Assembly (NCBI RefSeq): GCF_030052815.1 | Contig: NC_079503.1 | Coordinates: 43,752,735-43,816,734, forward strand | Length of the DNA stretch: 64,000 nt | From: Hevea brasiliensis | Taxonomy: Eukaryota > Streptophyta > Magnoliopsida > Malpighiales > Euphorbiaceae | Direction of reading: 5' to 3' | Shown here: one piece after another, positions 24,191 to 36,587 of the stretch | Position numbering within the stretch: the stretch's first letter is position 1 | Layout: each line of letters opens with the position of its first letter | The notes under the pieces: generated by a model | The model's database searches: none | Told to the model about the DNA's origin: nothing | The model's input: only the letters and a program-made list of their open reading frames with translations | Position numbers and translations under genes: made by a program

Positions 24191-27100
24191 TAATATAAAT
24201 AGCAAAAATGGGGAGTTAAATGTGGGAAAATGATATTTATGAATAAACTAATATTAAAGGCCCTTAGTGCTCCACTCACCCATCAAAGTGGACCACTTAT
24301 TCATCAATTTGGACTAGCAGATTGTCATCTTCCTCACTTCTCAAAATTTCAGCCGTGAACCTCCATTGAAGATACTCCATGGCCAAAGCTTAACCAAGCC
24401 ATGCAACCATGATTTAGCCATATTTTTCACTAGCTTCCTTCACAAAAACTAATCTACACCACTTGGGCAGTAGATAGGCAGCAAGAAGACCAAGTTTTGG
24501 AGAGATTTTAAAGAGTTTCCAAAGTGGTAAGTTTGTATTTTTGGTTAGTGCTTCATTAAAGTTAGTAAGAATGTTATGGGTACTTGAATTATGGAGAGAT
24601 TTTTGAGGTTTGATGTTTAAAGGGGGATGTGTACTTTTGGCAGCCATGAAAACACTTTGAAGGTAGTTTATTTTTTCTTGTAAATGGTGAATTAAATGAT
24701 TGATTAAATGTATATTGTGTATAAAATTTTTTGGGTGATGTATACTTAGTATATGTAAATGTGAATTGAAATTTGAAGCTTGGAAATTAATGGAATGTAA
24801 AGGTACCATTGCGGCAGTTTGTTAACTCTTGAGGAATGCTGGAATTCATGCTTGGTTTATGGAATAATGGTGTTGAATTGTGATAGTGGTTATGGCAGTT
24901 TGAGGGTATGTATGATGGTGTGAAGTTGAACATGTAAAAGTGTTATGGTTAGGTACTTGAATTGTTGTAATTGAGTTGAAAAATTCTGCACTTTATGGTG
25001 TATGTTGAATGTAATTGTAAGCTGCCAAAATGACCTATAATATGTTGTAAATTATGTTTAGGTTATGGTACAACCGGAATTGACTTGAATGTTGAGTTTG
25101 GTAAGTGTTAGGAGTGATCCTTGATGTGTATGAAATAAATGCAATAAGACAGTTTGAGTTTTAGGCCTAGAACTTTGAGTGTGTGGCTCCAATTGGTATG
25201 AGAACAATTGGAGGTGAAACTAGACACAAAATGTGCCAACTTTCATGAAGAAAACTTGCTAAAATTCTGCTTGCAAGGTAGCTTGAAAAATGACCAAATC
25301 CGGATTAAGTGCAAATAAGGCCTGAAAAGTTACCATTTGGGCAGCAGTTAGTGTTTAGGCCATAACTCACTCAAAACAGGTTCAATTGACCTGAAATTTT
25401 GACCATGAACAGTTAAGACCCATATCTACAAGTCTTATGAAGGCACCAAAGCCCAGAAATGACCATAAGCAAGTCAAACAGCTTGCACAAGTTCGGATCC
25501 AAAAACTGGCCGAACCAAAATTGACCTAAAATGACCTAAAGTGACCAATTTTGATGCACTTTGACTAGCAATAGTAAAATGACCATAACTTGGTCTACAT
25601 AACTCGAAATGACCTAAAATTTTGCCCCGCGTGCAATAAGACATAGATCTACAAGTTTGTAGTTTTGACCAAAACCCGAAAACCTAGGGAACTAGGTCGT
25701 CCGGCTAGGTCAAACTAGTATCCCGGAATCCAGCAAATTGCAAGAAAATGCAAGATACATGGAAATGAATTTGGTAACATGTATCAACCCTAAAAGACTA
25801 TCGAATGTGACATATTGGTAACCTTAAAACCTAATTTACCTAGAACGCATCGAGGGTCGATATATTAAGTTGATTAAGCAAATAATAGCATTCAGTAAAT
25901 TACTTATCAAGCATTATCGTTAGAGACAGTTTAATAAAGTATTGAAACACTTCAAATTGTATTTCTCAGTTTGCAAAGACTCAGGAAAAGGGAAGGAAAC
26001 ACTGAGTCAAGGCCAGGAGACAGTTATCAGAGGTTTGTGAACAACAGTTATTTCTTTTAAATTTTTCAATTGAAATAGATTATGACTATTTGTATATTAT
26101 TGTTTTCAATTATGGAAATGTGTTTGAATGGATACTTATTGCTTGAAAAGCATTGTAAATAGTTTGAAACTGTGGAAAAATTGATTTAGTGTGATTTGTG
26201 AAAATTTGAAGTTAATTATGAATTGTGTTGCAATTTTGTGAATGAATTTATGACTTTAGAAATTTATTAGATTCTCACGAATCATTTGAATAAAATGTTT
26301 GGAATTGATTTTGTGTTCACACTTAGCATGACAGTATCATATCATTCCTTCTCCATTTATGGGGTTGTGATCGTTTATTTTCCTTCTCCATTTATGGAGT
26401 CGTGATCGTTTATTTTTCTCCCTCTCTGGTTTACCAGTTGAGGTGATCAGATGAGTACTCATTATATAGCTAGCTCCCTTCCTCATTGATTTCGATTAGT
26501 GGGGTTGTGATTGCTTTGTCGTGGTGTACAATGTGGCATTGATCGGAAATTTTGTGTCATGGCTTAAGTTGTGTATGAATTGGCAACACTGTGTTTGTAA
26601 ATTATGTGACTAAATTGTGTTATTATGAGCTTTGATAATTTGTGAAATGGAGTTTAAATTCTTATTGATATTCACTGTCTTTTGAATTTAACTACGTTTT
26701 GATTACTGAGATTTATTGTGATATTGTGTTAAATTCCTTATGACATTCATTATCTTGAATTTAACTATGGTTTTACGTATCCATCATTTATATGATTTAT
26801 GAATTGTGATTTAAAGTTGTATTTGATTAATGTTGTGCATCACTGAGACATTGTCTCAGCGATAGCTTTTCATTGCTGTCGCAGGTAGATAGACGGACAG
26901 GGCAGTAGATTAGGCTGCTAGTATATCCAGTGAGAGATTATCGGGTATAATGAGTATACCACATTTTGCATTTTGTACTATAATGTATATACACTGTATG
27001 TATATATTGTTTTTGGTTTTGAGCAGTTGTAAATTAAAATTGTACATTGAAGTTGTAAAGTAAATTATGAGTTATTTTGACTTGTAAAAATTGTATTATA

Positions 27101-27468
27101 TTTCTTGTATCTCAGTCTTTGAAAAATTACTGTGGATTTGAGTTGAGAAATATGTTGAATTTGAGATTGGGAAATATATTTGAAGTGCCTTTTTCAGGTT
27201 TTCTGAAGAACTGTTTTATCCAAAATACAGATGGTACTCTGCCAAAATTTTTATAGAAATTACTAATACTTCAAATGAGTTAGCTGTTTCACTTCAGTTC
27301 ATAAAGGTTTTTAACACCTGTAAATAGTGCTCACCACTATAAAAGAAGTAAGAAAAGTTTTTAAAATCCCTTGTAGTGTATTTAATGGGTTATCAGTAGA
27401 CGGAGTTGGTAATTCATTAGGTATACTACGGGATCATGTTATGCCTTACAGAGGGGTAGGGTGTGACA
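24191..27468 (+). repeat. Family A LTR, 3' segment
   Basis: Continues the LTR begun at 1264. It contains degenerate ~200-bp repeats (CATAACTC at 25361, CATAACTTGG at 25584), a CTCCAATTG/CAATTGGAG hairpin at 25187-25213, a duplicated ~40-bp unit at about 26340-26415 (CTTCTCCATTTATGG, GTGATCGTTTAT), the double hairpin at 26837-26886 and the CAG-ended block near 27188-27243. Confidence 0.88.
26837..26886 (+). other. Conserved LTR double hairpin, copy 4 (family A)
   Basis: Stem 1 CTGAGAC/GTCTCAG, loop ATT. Stem 2 GCGATAGC/GCTGTCGC with one G-U pair, loop TTTTCATT. Confidence 0.75.
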
Positions 27469-28820
27469 AGAGATGCCAACATGGAGAATCCCTTTACAAA
27501 TCGACGGTAGTATCCAGCTAAACCCAGAAAACTACGAATCTCTGTGAGATTTTTGGGTGGCCTCCAATTAAGGACAGCTTCAATCTTACTTGGATCTACC
27601 TTGATGCCCTCTTCTGACACTACATGCCCCAAAAAGGATATCTCCTTCAGCCAAAATTCACATTTCGGCAATTTGGTGTATAGCTGTTTCTCCCTCAAAG
27701 TCTGCAGTACAATCCACAGATGTCTATCATGCTCTTCTGCATTCCTCGAATAAACCAATATATCATCTATGAATACCACAACAAACTGGTCGAGGTATGG
27801 TTGGAAGATAGTGTTCATCAGATCCATAAAAGCAGCCCGAGCATTAGTTAACCCGAATGGCATAACCAAGAACTCATAATGGCCATAATGGGTTCTGAAG
27901 GCAGTTTTAGGAAAACTCTGCTCTTGTACTTTCAGCTGATAATAACCTGATCTCAGGTCAATTTTGGAGAATACAGCTGCACCCCTCAACTGATCAAATA
28001 AGTCATCAATGCGGGGCAATGGTTATCTATTCTTTATTGTCACCTTATTCAACTGTCGATAATCAATATACAAATGGAGAGTGCCATCTTTCTTCTTTAC
28101 AAACAACACTGGCGCTCCCCAAGGTGACACACTAGGGCAGAGAAAGCCCTTGTCAAGCAATTCTTGCAATTGCACCTTCAACTCTTTCAATTCTGCTGGT
28201 GCCATTCTATATGGTGTTATGGAGATTAGGTCCACACCAGGCATAACATCAATTTCAAACTGCACCTCTCTTTCTAGAGGTAATCCTGGCAATTCATCAG
28301 GAAACACATCCAGAAAGTCACATATCGCAGGGATGTCCCTCAGTGCTGGACTCCCCACTTGGGTGTCTATCACATGTGCCAAGTATGCTTCACACCCCTT
28401 TTTAATCATCCTTATGGCTAGTGCAGCCAAAATGATGTTTGATGGCAGTAAATGCCTCTCCTCATGTATTACCACATCACCGTACAAAGGGAGACCAAAA
28501 ATGACCGTCTTCAGTCTACAATCAATCATGGCGTGATGCCTAAGTAACCAATCCATGCCCAAGATGATATCATACTCTCTGAAGGACATTTTAATCTAAT
28601 CTAATAGGAAAACATGTTCTTGGATCACCAAAGGACAGTCTCTATAAATTCTATTAACCTGGACCTCTTGTCCTAACGGACTAGTTACTAGCACTTCAAA
28701 ACCCATTTGGACACATGGAACAGCAAGTGAACTGCTAGCACTAACATATGAATGGGTTGAACTCGGATCAAACAATACAAATACTTCTTGATCAGAGATA
28801 GAAAATGTACCGGCTACCAC
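27469..28820 (-). pseudogene. Gypsy element H: protease and RT
   Basis: Minus strand. 28820-28596 is the retropepsin-like protease, with DPSSTHSYV where active relatives have DxGST; the Gly to Ser change likely kills it. After a stop, 28589-28023 has IILGMDWL, the linker FPDELPGLP, and RT start [13 protein letters not shown] and YRQLNKVT. After another stop near 28022, 28019-27474 has [22 protein letters not shown], the [11 protein letters not shown] block, catalytic FIDDILVYS and [16 protein letters not shown]. The frame then meets the solo LTR at 27468 and resumes at 1263. Confidence 0.93.
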
Positions 28821-28849
28821 ATTAGAAGTCTCAGCCTTCTCTCACTGTC

Positions 28850-30098
28850 TCATTGTGTAAACCTGGCTGAAGCACTCCCTTGTGCCGACCGACCAACCGT
28901 ACCCTGACTGCCTAAAGCAGTGCCTCTACCTCTGCCTCTTCCTCTGCCAACAGACTGTGAACCTCTGGGAGCAGGACTCTGAATATATCCCTCAGCAATA
29001 GTAGGAGCTGGACCATATCTCAGATACGGAGCACTAGTGCATTCTTTAGCTATATGGCCCTTGCCTCCACAGTTAAAGCAGGCTCCAGTGGCCCAATAAC
29101 ACTCCCCCCCATGAATCTTGCCACAAGTCTCACAGGGGCGAGCAGAATGTGAACCCCTGTTCGACTGCTGACCAGACCTAGGAGGTCTCTGTCCAGAAAA
29201 TCTGCCCCTACCAAATCTTCCACCTCGACCCCTGCTGGGTCCACTAAATTTCTTCTTCTTCCCAGAAGTCCCAACAGAACTCTGTTCTACTGACTTTTCC
29301 CCCATGTCTTTTTCTGATTTCTCAGCTTTCTCTGATTTTTCTTTCACTGGGGTTGCTTCTGATTCTATTCTTTCCAACTCAAGTTCTTGAGACATGAGCT
29401 CTGAGAAGTTGCTGTGTTGGAATCCCACAACTTGCATCCTTATGCTGGGCTTCAAACCCGTCTCAAATCTCTTACACCTTGCCTTGCTGGTGGAAAGGAG
29501 ACTCCCAGCATAATGACTTAAGTGGGAGAACTCCCTCTCATACTCTGCCACTGTGCTATTGCCTTGTTTTAGACTCAGAAACTCTTGTAACTTTTAATCA
29601 ACATATGCATCTAGGATGTATTTCTGTCTGAACTCTCTGATGAAGTCATCCTAGGTCAGTACTGGTGGTTCAGCTAAGCTGTGGGGGATGGTCTTCCACC
29701 AATCATACACATCCCCTTACAGTAGAGACAGAGTATTCAAACTTCAGTTCATCTTGGCAATGCAGCTTCTTAAATACTCTGTCCATTCTTTCAAGCCATT
29801 GCTCTACCTCTAAAGGGTCCACTATACCCTTAAATTTTGCAGCCCCATACTTCAGTAATTTATCATACTGTCTGGCTGGAGGCAGTGGTTGTGCCACAGG
29901 TGTCTAGGGTGGAGCTTGAGCAGGCATACCCCCAGCCATTTGTTAAAACATCGCAGCCATCTGCTGTGCAAACTGTGCAGGAAACTACGGCATTTGCGGG
30001 GCTGGTCCTATAGATCCACTAACATTCTGCAAAGTTGGGGCTTCCCCTTGTGCCTCAGCTTCAACAGACTGCTTAACTGAGCGATCCCCTTCTTCCAT
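28850..30098 (-). pseudogene. Gypsy element H: gag
   Basis: Start at 30098 (MEEGDRSVKQ). The first 200 bases contain QMAAMF-type repeats and Pro/Gln-rich sequence with several CAG/CAA-type codons turned to stop. 29897-29703 is the gag core (KYGAAKFKGIVDPLEVEQWLERMDRVF). 29551-28850 is open: YEREFSHLSHYA, RCKRFETGL, an acidic/Lys-rich linker, an Arg/Gly-rich basic patch (GRGGRFGRGRFSGQ), CETCGKIHGGEC and an intact knuckle CFNCGGKGHIAKEC, then an RGRGRGRG tail. Between 29551 and 29703 the frame is broken. Together with 27469-28820 and 1-1263 it is one element. Confidence 0.88.
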
Positions 30099-30262
30099 CT
30101 CAGTCAGAAGGGTATCTCCTGAACAAGTAACACAAGGAGATTTCCCTCCATTAGTTCATATTCATGATGTAATGCACTGTATGTAACAAATATGGACATT
30201 GAGCAGTTGTACTTAATAAGAAAGACACAAATTCTCAAGTTAAAACATACTTCAAAATTTTT

Positions 30263-30274
30263 GCTCTGATACCG
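30263..30274 (-). other. Element H primer binding site
   Basis: CGGTATCAGAGC on the minus strand, a one-base variant of the tRNA-iMet site TGGTATCAGAGC, 8 nt inside the LTR border. Confidence 0.8.
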
Positions 30275-30282
30275 TTAAAACA

Positions 30283-33200
30283 TGTCACACCTTACCCCTC
30301 TGTAAGGCATAAGATGATCCCGTAGAATACCTAATGAACTACTGCACTTCACCTACCGATAACTCATTAAGTACCCTACAAGGGATTTTAAAATAATTTT
30401 ATTACTTTTGTTAAGTGGTGAGCATTTTCTAATAGGTATTTAAAACATTTATTTAACATTAAAACTAGTTAATATTTTCGGTCTATTTTATTTCTCCGCA
30501 AATTTTATAAAAATTTTGCCAGAGTTCCATTTATATTTTGCGAAAACAGTTCTTCAAATACCTGTAAAAAAAAGCACTTCCAAAAATTTTTTCAACCACT
30601 ACTTCAATTTCACAATCAATCTCAACAATTTCTCAAATCTCAAAATTCAATCATCAGTAAAATAATATCTATCAATCTCATTCAAATTAAAATAAAACAT
30701 TTCCATTCATTAAAGACAACAATCTATATATATACATCATACCAAAATCTATAATATGAAAATTCAAACTAAATTTTATTACAACTTTATACAAACTTTA
30801 TACAAACTGCTCAAGACTAATTTATATGTCCATACATTTATGTGCAATACATACATCAAAAGAAATATTTACAGTCAGGGTATAAATTATACCCGATAAC
30901 TTCAAGTTGATAAATCCTCAATCCTCAGCAGCTCAGTCTGCTGCTCCTCTAGTCTCTATGTCTGCGATAGCAATAAAAGCTATCGCTGAGTACTAGGACT
31001 CAGTGGTGCACAACATACTAAAATAATCTTTATGCAGAACTTAAATCACATTTATTTAAAAACTTGACTGAACATGAGAATTAAATACAAATCATGCATT
31101 ATGAGATTTTAATCCCAAACAATTTCATTTTGAAGTATCAAATCACATTTCATAAAACCCACAGTTAGATCATGCCATTCGAAATAAATAGAATCTCAAT
31201 AGCCAGAGGCTAAAGAGAAATCACATCACAAGGCTAGCTAGCTAAAATATATGGATATCCATTCACATCCTCTTCTACTAGCACACCTCAATACTTCTCC
31301 AGAGAAGGATTCAAAATTCGAAACTAATTACCCCCACTAGTTGTGCTAGTGAGGTGTTCAAATATATGGTCATGACACTGTGGTTTCAAAACTGATCTTA
31401 ACAATTTACTAAACATTGTCATTTCAAATATACACAATAACTTTCACAATTTAAATCAAAACATCATAAATAAGGTCACAATAAACTTTCCACCATTCAA
31501 AGCAAAAGTAAAATACATATTTCATTCACTTTATCAATGAATTTTAAAGCATAGTGATGTTGTGCACAAACCTCAAGTGAGTCGCCTCTTAGCCTTGACT
31601 CGGCTCCTCGGGTTCTTTCCTGGTATTCTTTTCAACTGAAACACACAATTTTACAGTGTTTCAGTACCATAACTTAGCATAAATTCAAAAATAAATTTAA
31701 CTTCACTTTTACCTAGCTCTAACGTGTTAAACTCGACGTTCTTGAAATTTTTGTGTTTTGGGTTACTATTCACTATACTATTCAAGTCAAATTGTTGACT
31801 TTCTAAGGCTTAATAGGTATGGGAATTCCAACTTCACCCACATACTAAATTTTGGTCACTAAATTTGTTGGTTTTGGTTGTTTATTCAAATTCTAAGTCT
31901 TTTAGGCAAATTAGATAAATTTTCAGTTTTGGTGTATAAGGTTACACTATTCCATTGGTCACTTTTCTGTTGGAATTTGGCAAAACTTCCTTCATAGAAA
32001 ATGTTCCCTATTGTCTTAAGTTTATTCTTCTTTTAGAATCACTCCAATTGGAGTTTTTTAGCTCAAGTTATAGCCATTTGAACCATGGCAGCCGGATTAG
32101 ACACAACCCAGAATTCTGGGTAATTTTCTGTGCTGGCAGTTTTAGGTCACCAATTTGGGGTGGCCAAATGACTTAGTTAATGGCATAATTTGGGTTTGTG
32201 TTCTTCATGAAAGTTTTAGATCTATATCTCATCTAACCACTGGTAAAATTTCAGGTCATTTAGACTTCCTAGCTCAAGTTATGGCCAAATGAACAAACAC
32301 TGTTCATTTGGTCAGTTTGTACAGGGCAGCCTGCAATTTTCTAAATTTGGTCAATTTGTTCACTAGGTTTTGGTCACTTTTTGGGCATGCTTCCTAAATG
32401 AAAATTATGTCATTTAGTGTCTATTTTCATCCCTAATTGGTCCCATACCAATTGGACTTGTAAAATTTCATTTTTGGTCCCTCAATAGAAATTTGGTCAT
32501 GCTACTCCATCCGAATTTGGCCTTAACTCCCACCATTCCAACACACTTCATTTGGTCACAAATGACCATTTTTCACTTCACATTAGGTCAAAGACATCAT
32601 TTACCACTTCCTCACATTTTTGGTCTTTAAACCCTAATGTTCAAAACCCTAATTCACAAACTCATGCATTTAGCCAAATCTAAACATTTCAATCTCACTA
32701 CCACATTCACATAAGCTTGCCTAACATATTAAATTCAATCAAAGCACATACTTTTCATCACAAACCCTAGCTGCCAGAATTTCCATCTAGTCCTCCAATA
32801 ATTAATTTATTTTCATTTTAAGCATATCCATGTTCTTCATGCTATAAATACTTAAATTAAACTATAATTTCCAAGTTTAGCTACTAACCTTGAATGCAGA
32901 ATTTTCAATCTCTCTTTTCTTAATTTTCTCCTTCTTTCTTTCCCTTGAATCTTCTTTTCTAGTTGCCCAAACAAACTTTAACCATGGTAAAACAATTTTC
33001 TATGGTGGGATTTTGTAGTCTTCAAGCTCAAAGATGAGCTTCAATTGTGGTTTTTGGTGAGGAAGGGAGGAAAGAGATGGGTCACGTTTTTTTGAAGAAG
33101 AAGATGACTTTTTTTTTTTTTTTTTCTTTTCTTTTCTTTTGTTTTCTTTTATGTCTTAGGAAGGCCAAAAATCTAATTAATTAAATATATTAATTATTAT

Positions 33201-33779
33201 TTTTATGGCATCATGCATGATGTTATGCATGATGTCATCACCTTTTTAACTTTTTCATTTTCTTTTTTTTTTCTATTTATTTTTCTATTACTTCTTTAAT
33301 TTAATTCTCGATTCCGAAATTTTCTTTTCTCCGATTTTATTTGACTGTTGGGTCAGGAGTCAGCTCTCAGGGTCAATTGACCAAATTGCCCCTCGCTAGT
33401 TCAACTCGATTTGCAAATAATTCAATGTTTCTTCCGGCTCTCTGACCTAATTATTTGACTAGCATAACAGTTCTTTTTCGTGATTTTCTCTTTTCCACTA
33501 TGTTCGTAAGGGTCCTAAGTTTTACGGTTCGAAATTAGAGTTTAAATCGACTTCGCAATCGTTCTCGAGAAGGTCACCCATCGCTGTGACTCTCGGGTCG
33601 TTTAACTTCTTATGTTCTGTTTTTCTTATTTATACTTAACTAATTGGCAATTACTAATTATTTGTGTTTATAGGTTATCTAGTTGTCTTAAGTATAGTTC
33701 TAATCTCCTTAATTATCCGGACCGACACCAGTCGTCGGAACAGTGAAATATACCAGGCTATACAAACGGGGGTGTTACA
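30283..33779 (-). repeat. Element H 5' LTR
   Basis: On the minus strand it runs from TGTAACACCCCCG at 33779 to GGTGTGACA at 30283, 3497 bp. Same general plan as family A but clearly diverged. It contains the double hairpin at 30964-31010, the best paired copy in the window. The outer flank TTTTA (33780-33784) would be the target duplication, but its partner lies left of the window. Confidence 0.9.
30964..31010 (-). other. Conserved LTR double hairpin, copy 5 (element H)
   Basis: Stem 1 CTGAGT/ACTCAG, loop CCTAGT. Stem 2 GCGATAGC/GCTATCGC, perfect 8 bp, loop TTTTATT. Confidence 0.78.
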
Positions 33780-36587
33780 TTTTACAAGGTTGATAAGCTG
33801 CCATTAAAGGTAAGTGCACTAAACTAGTTCCTTTCTTCTTTAATTAGTATAAGCATGTAAAACAAAGTGCAAATTTCATGAAATCAAAAGAAAACCTTGA
33901 GTATATGGGAACTTGAATTTTTGACAGCCCTAGGAAATGAATGGAATTTATGGTCTTTGATAGTTTGACTTGGTTAATGAAGTTGATTATTAAAGTTTAA
34001 AGTAGTAGAAATTGATTTGCATGGATGATTGCATAAGATTGAAATTTGAAATTAGGGTTTGTGATTATGAATTGGGGATTTTGTCTTCTGCTTGAAATTG
34101 ACCAAATTGAGATGAGTTGTTGCTTATAGAAGTGCCATGAATGCCATGTGTAGTTTGGGAGTTGGAGGAAATCGAATATTGGGAGTGCTTTCTTGTGCAG
34201 GTTGTGGGACTCAATGAGTCTAGTTTGGTTTTTCACTTATAACTGAAACTGTGTGGCTCCAATTGGTATGAGGCTAATTGAAGGTGAAACTAGACCCAAA
34301 ATACCCCATTTCTCATGAAGAAACCATGCTTAAATTCTATCCAAAACCTAACCTAAATTCTGTCCCAATCCGAATGACCAAATGATGAACCCAGAAAAAT
34401 GACCAAATGGATAGTACCAATTCATTTGGCCATAACTCCCTCTAGATGGGTCCAAATGACCTGAATTTTATACCATTGGAAAGCTTAGACATAGGACTAC
34501 AACCTTCATGAAGACTATAAAGCCCATAAATGCCTTAAACCAAACCAAATTGCTGGCCCAATTTGGGTCACAAAACTGTCCAGAACTATATTGCCCAGAA
34601 ATTGCTAGACATAGGCTTACTGACTAGTTTTGGTAAAAAGGTCATAACTTGGTCCACAGAAATCCAAACACCCTGAAACCAGTACCAAAATTTCAATAGG
34701 ACATAGACATACAATATTGCTATTGACTAGAACCCATAAATCAAGAGAAATAGGTCAATTGGCTAGGTCAATTTAGTGCACAAAATCTAAAAATTGCATA
34801 AGTGACCATTGACTCCAGAATATTCTTTTAGTCATATCTCTCATTAGAAAACTTCAATTGAGATGTGCCATATAGTTCTGGAAACCTAAGAAACAAAGCT
34901 TAAATTGTGTTTTAGACACCTTCCTCAAATTATGAATGTAAGAAGCTTAAATTTTAGGTCAAATTTACTGACCTAAATGGGAATCATGTTAGTATAGGAT
35001 ATTTGAGTCTAGGCCAATAATGTGGCTATGATTAATTCTGCATAACTTCAAAAATTGCAACTAGAAATTCTAGGTGACCATAAGGCATAGGGCATCAAAT
35101 CCTATGAAGAACACTAGGCCTAAAGGTTACTATATCCTGTTCAAATAAATTGGAAAATTATGACACCAACAACTGTCTAGTTAAGGAACCAGAATTTGCA
35201 ACTGAACTAGTTATGATTAATTGACCGTAACTTGAGTTATACAAATCCAAATGATATGATTTGAAAATTAAAATAAATAAAAGACCTAGAAGAACAACTT
35301 CTATGAAGGAAGTGGGGCCAAACAGTATCCACAAATTGCTCAATTTGATATGCAAAATCAAGACACTAAAACTGAACCTAAAGAAACATTCTTGAAATAA
35401 ATTATATTTTGATAGGGACTTATCCCTAATAAGTCACTACATGCTAAATTACATGAAATAGGTATGTGGGACCCACTTTCCCACTATAAATTGACATGAA
35501 AATTCTGTTAAATAGCTAATAATGCTTAATTGCCCAAGGTAAACCTAGGCTTATGTATATTATTTGGATCAATTGGTATACCAATTAGGAACTACAGATA
35601 GCAATACTGCCTATATGAATAATCATTGATCGACAAAATATGTCTAATATGATTGTTCTACAGGCTATATGCCTGCCATTGGCCATTGTGCCTAGTTTCA
35701 TTTTCTGGCTTTAAAAGTCTACCCACTGGCCTTTTGCCTAACATGACAGTTGTATACATGATAGACATATGGCTGTCTAACCAGTATACTCCTGTGTATC
35801 CAGCCTTTATAGTCTGTTATAGATTATTTAGGCACTATTATAAAATAATTAAGACCAAAAATAAGAAAAATGAACAGAAAAGATACTATTAAATCTAATT
35901 ATTTCCAAAGTGCAGAGAATTCATAAATAACTTAGAATTTATAAAATTTGCTTGAAATTATTATTTTTAATTATTTAGTTACTTTTTAAAAAAATTATGC
36001 ACCACTAAGTAATTCACTTAGCGCGTTGGTTTTCCATCACGTAGGTACAGGAGACTAGACACAGCCGCAGCAGTAGTGCCTTGACAAAGCTTAGGTCAGA
36101 TCTACCACAGTTCAGAGTCACCTCATTATTTTATATTTTTTTGGCAGGGCCCATGTATTAGACTTAGTATTTTGGTTTATTGTATATAAACATCATGTAG
36201 TTATATTTTGTATTGTAAATAAATTGTAATTATATTTTGGATTGTAAATAAAGCTTGTAAGCTTTTGTGTATAAATTTCCAGATGAATGAGTTGCATTAT
36301 TTTTTTCTTGAAATTATATGAAAAGTTGTGAATGATATGATATATGAAAATATGGGATAGATATGAAATTGTTTTAACAGGTAAATAGTGGAACTCGCCA
36401 GATGCTAATAAAACAGAGGAGGCTTTGCCCAGGTATCCACAAAAATAAATTGTGAAAAAAAAATTACCACATGTTTTCTATGAAGTTTAAAATGAACAAT
36501 GGACAAAACAGGATAAGATAGGGTGCTCCAGCACCGAATATGGCACGCTTTACTCGGCTACACTATAGACAGGTAAAGGGCGTCACA
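33780..36587 (+). repeat. 3' part of an older gypsy LTR split by element H
   Basis: Homologous to LTR interiors elsewhere, starting at the TGCCATTAAAGGTAAGTGCA block (compare about 41983 and 49871), and ending GGGCGTCACA at 36587. The 5' part is expected on the far side of element H, outside the window. No primer site follows 36587, so it is a solo or 3' LTR. It shows five degenerate repeats starting near 34431, 34643, 34833, 35041 and 35226 (spacing 185-212 bp). Confidence 0.85.
35999..36046 (+). other. Conserved LTR double hairpin, copy 6
   Basis: Stem 1 CTAAGT/ACTTAG, loop AATTC. Stem 2 region CGCGTTGG/CCATCACG is worn. Confidence 0.6.

Larger units (their letters stand above)
1264..27468 (+). 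mobile_element. Solo gypsy LTR (family A), carrying a nested copia element
   Basis: The unit begins TGTAACACCCCTAAG at 1264 and ends GGGTGTGACA at 27468. AGAGA stands on both sides (1259-1263 and 27469-27473), a 5-bp target duplication. Its two halves, 1264-1796 and 24191-27468, match in order the opposite-strand LTR at 58424-62625. Without the copia insertion and its duplication it is about 3.8 kb, one LTR and no internal region, so it is a solo LTR left by LTR-LTR recombination. It lies inside the RT region of element H, which it broke. Confidence 0.93.
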
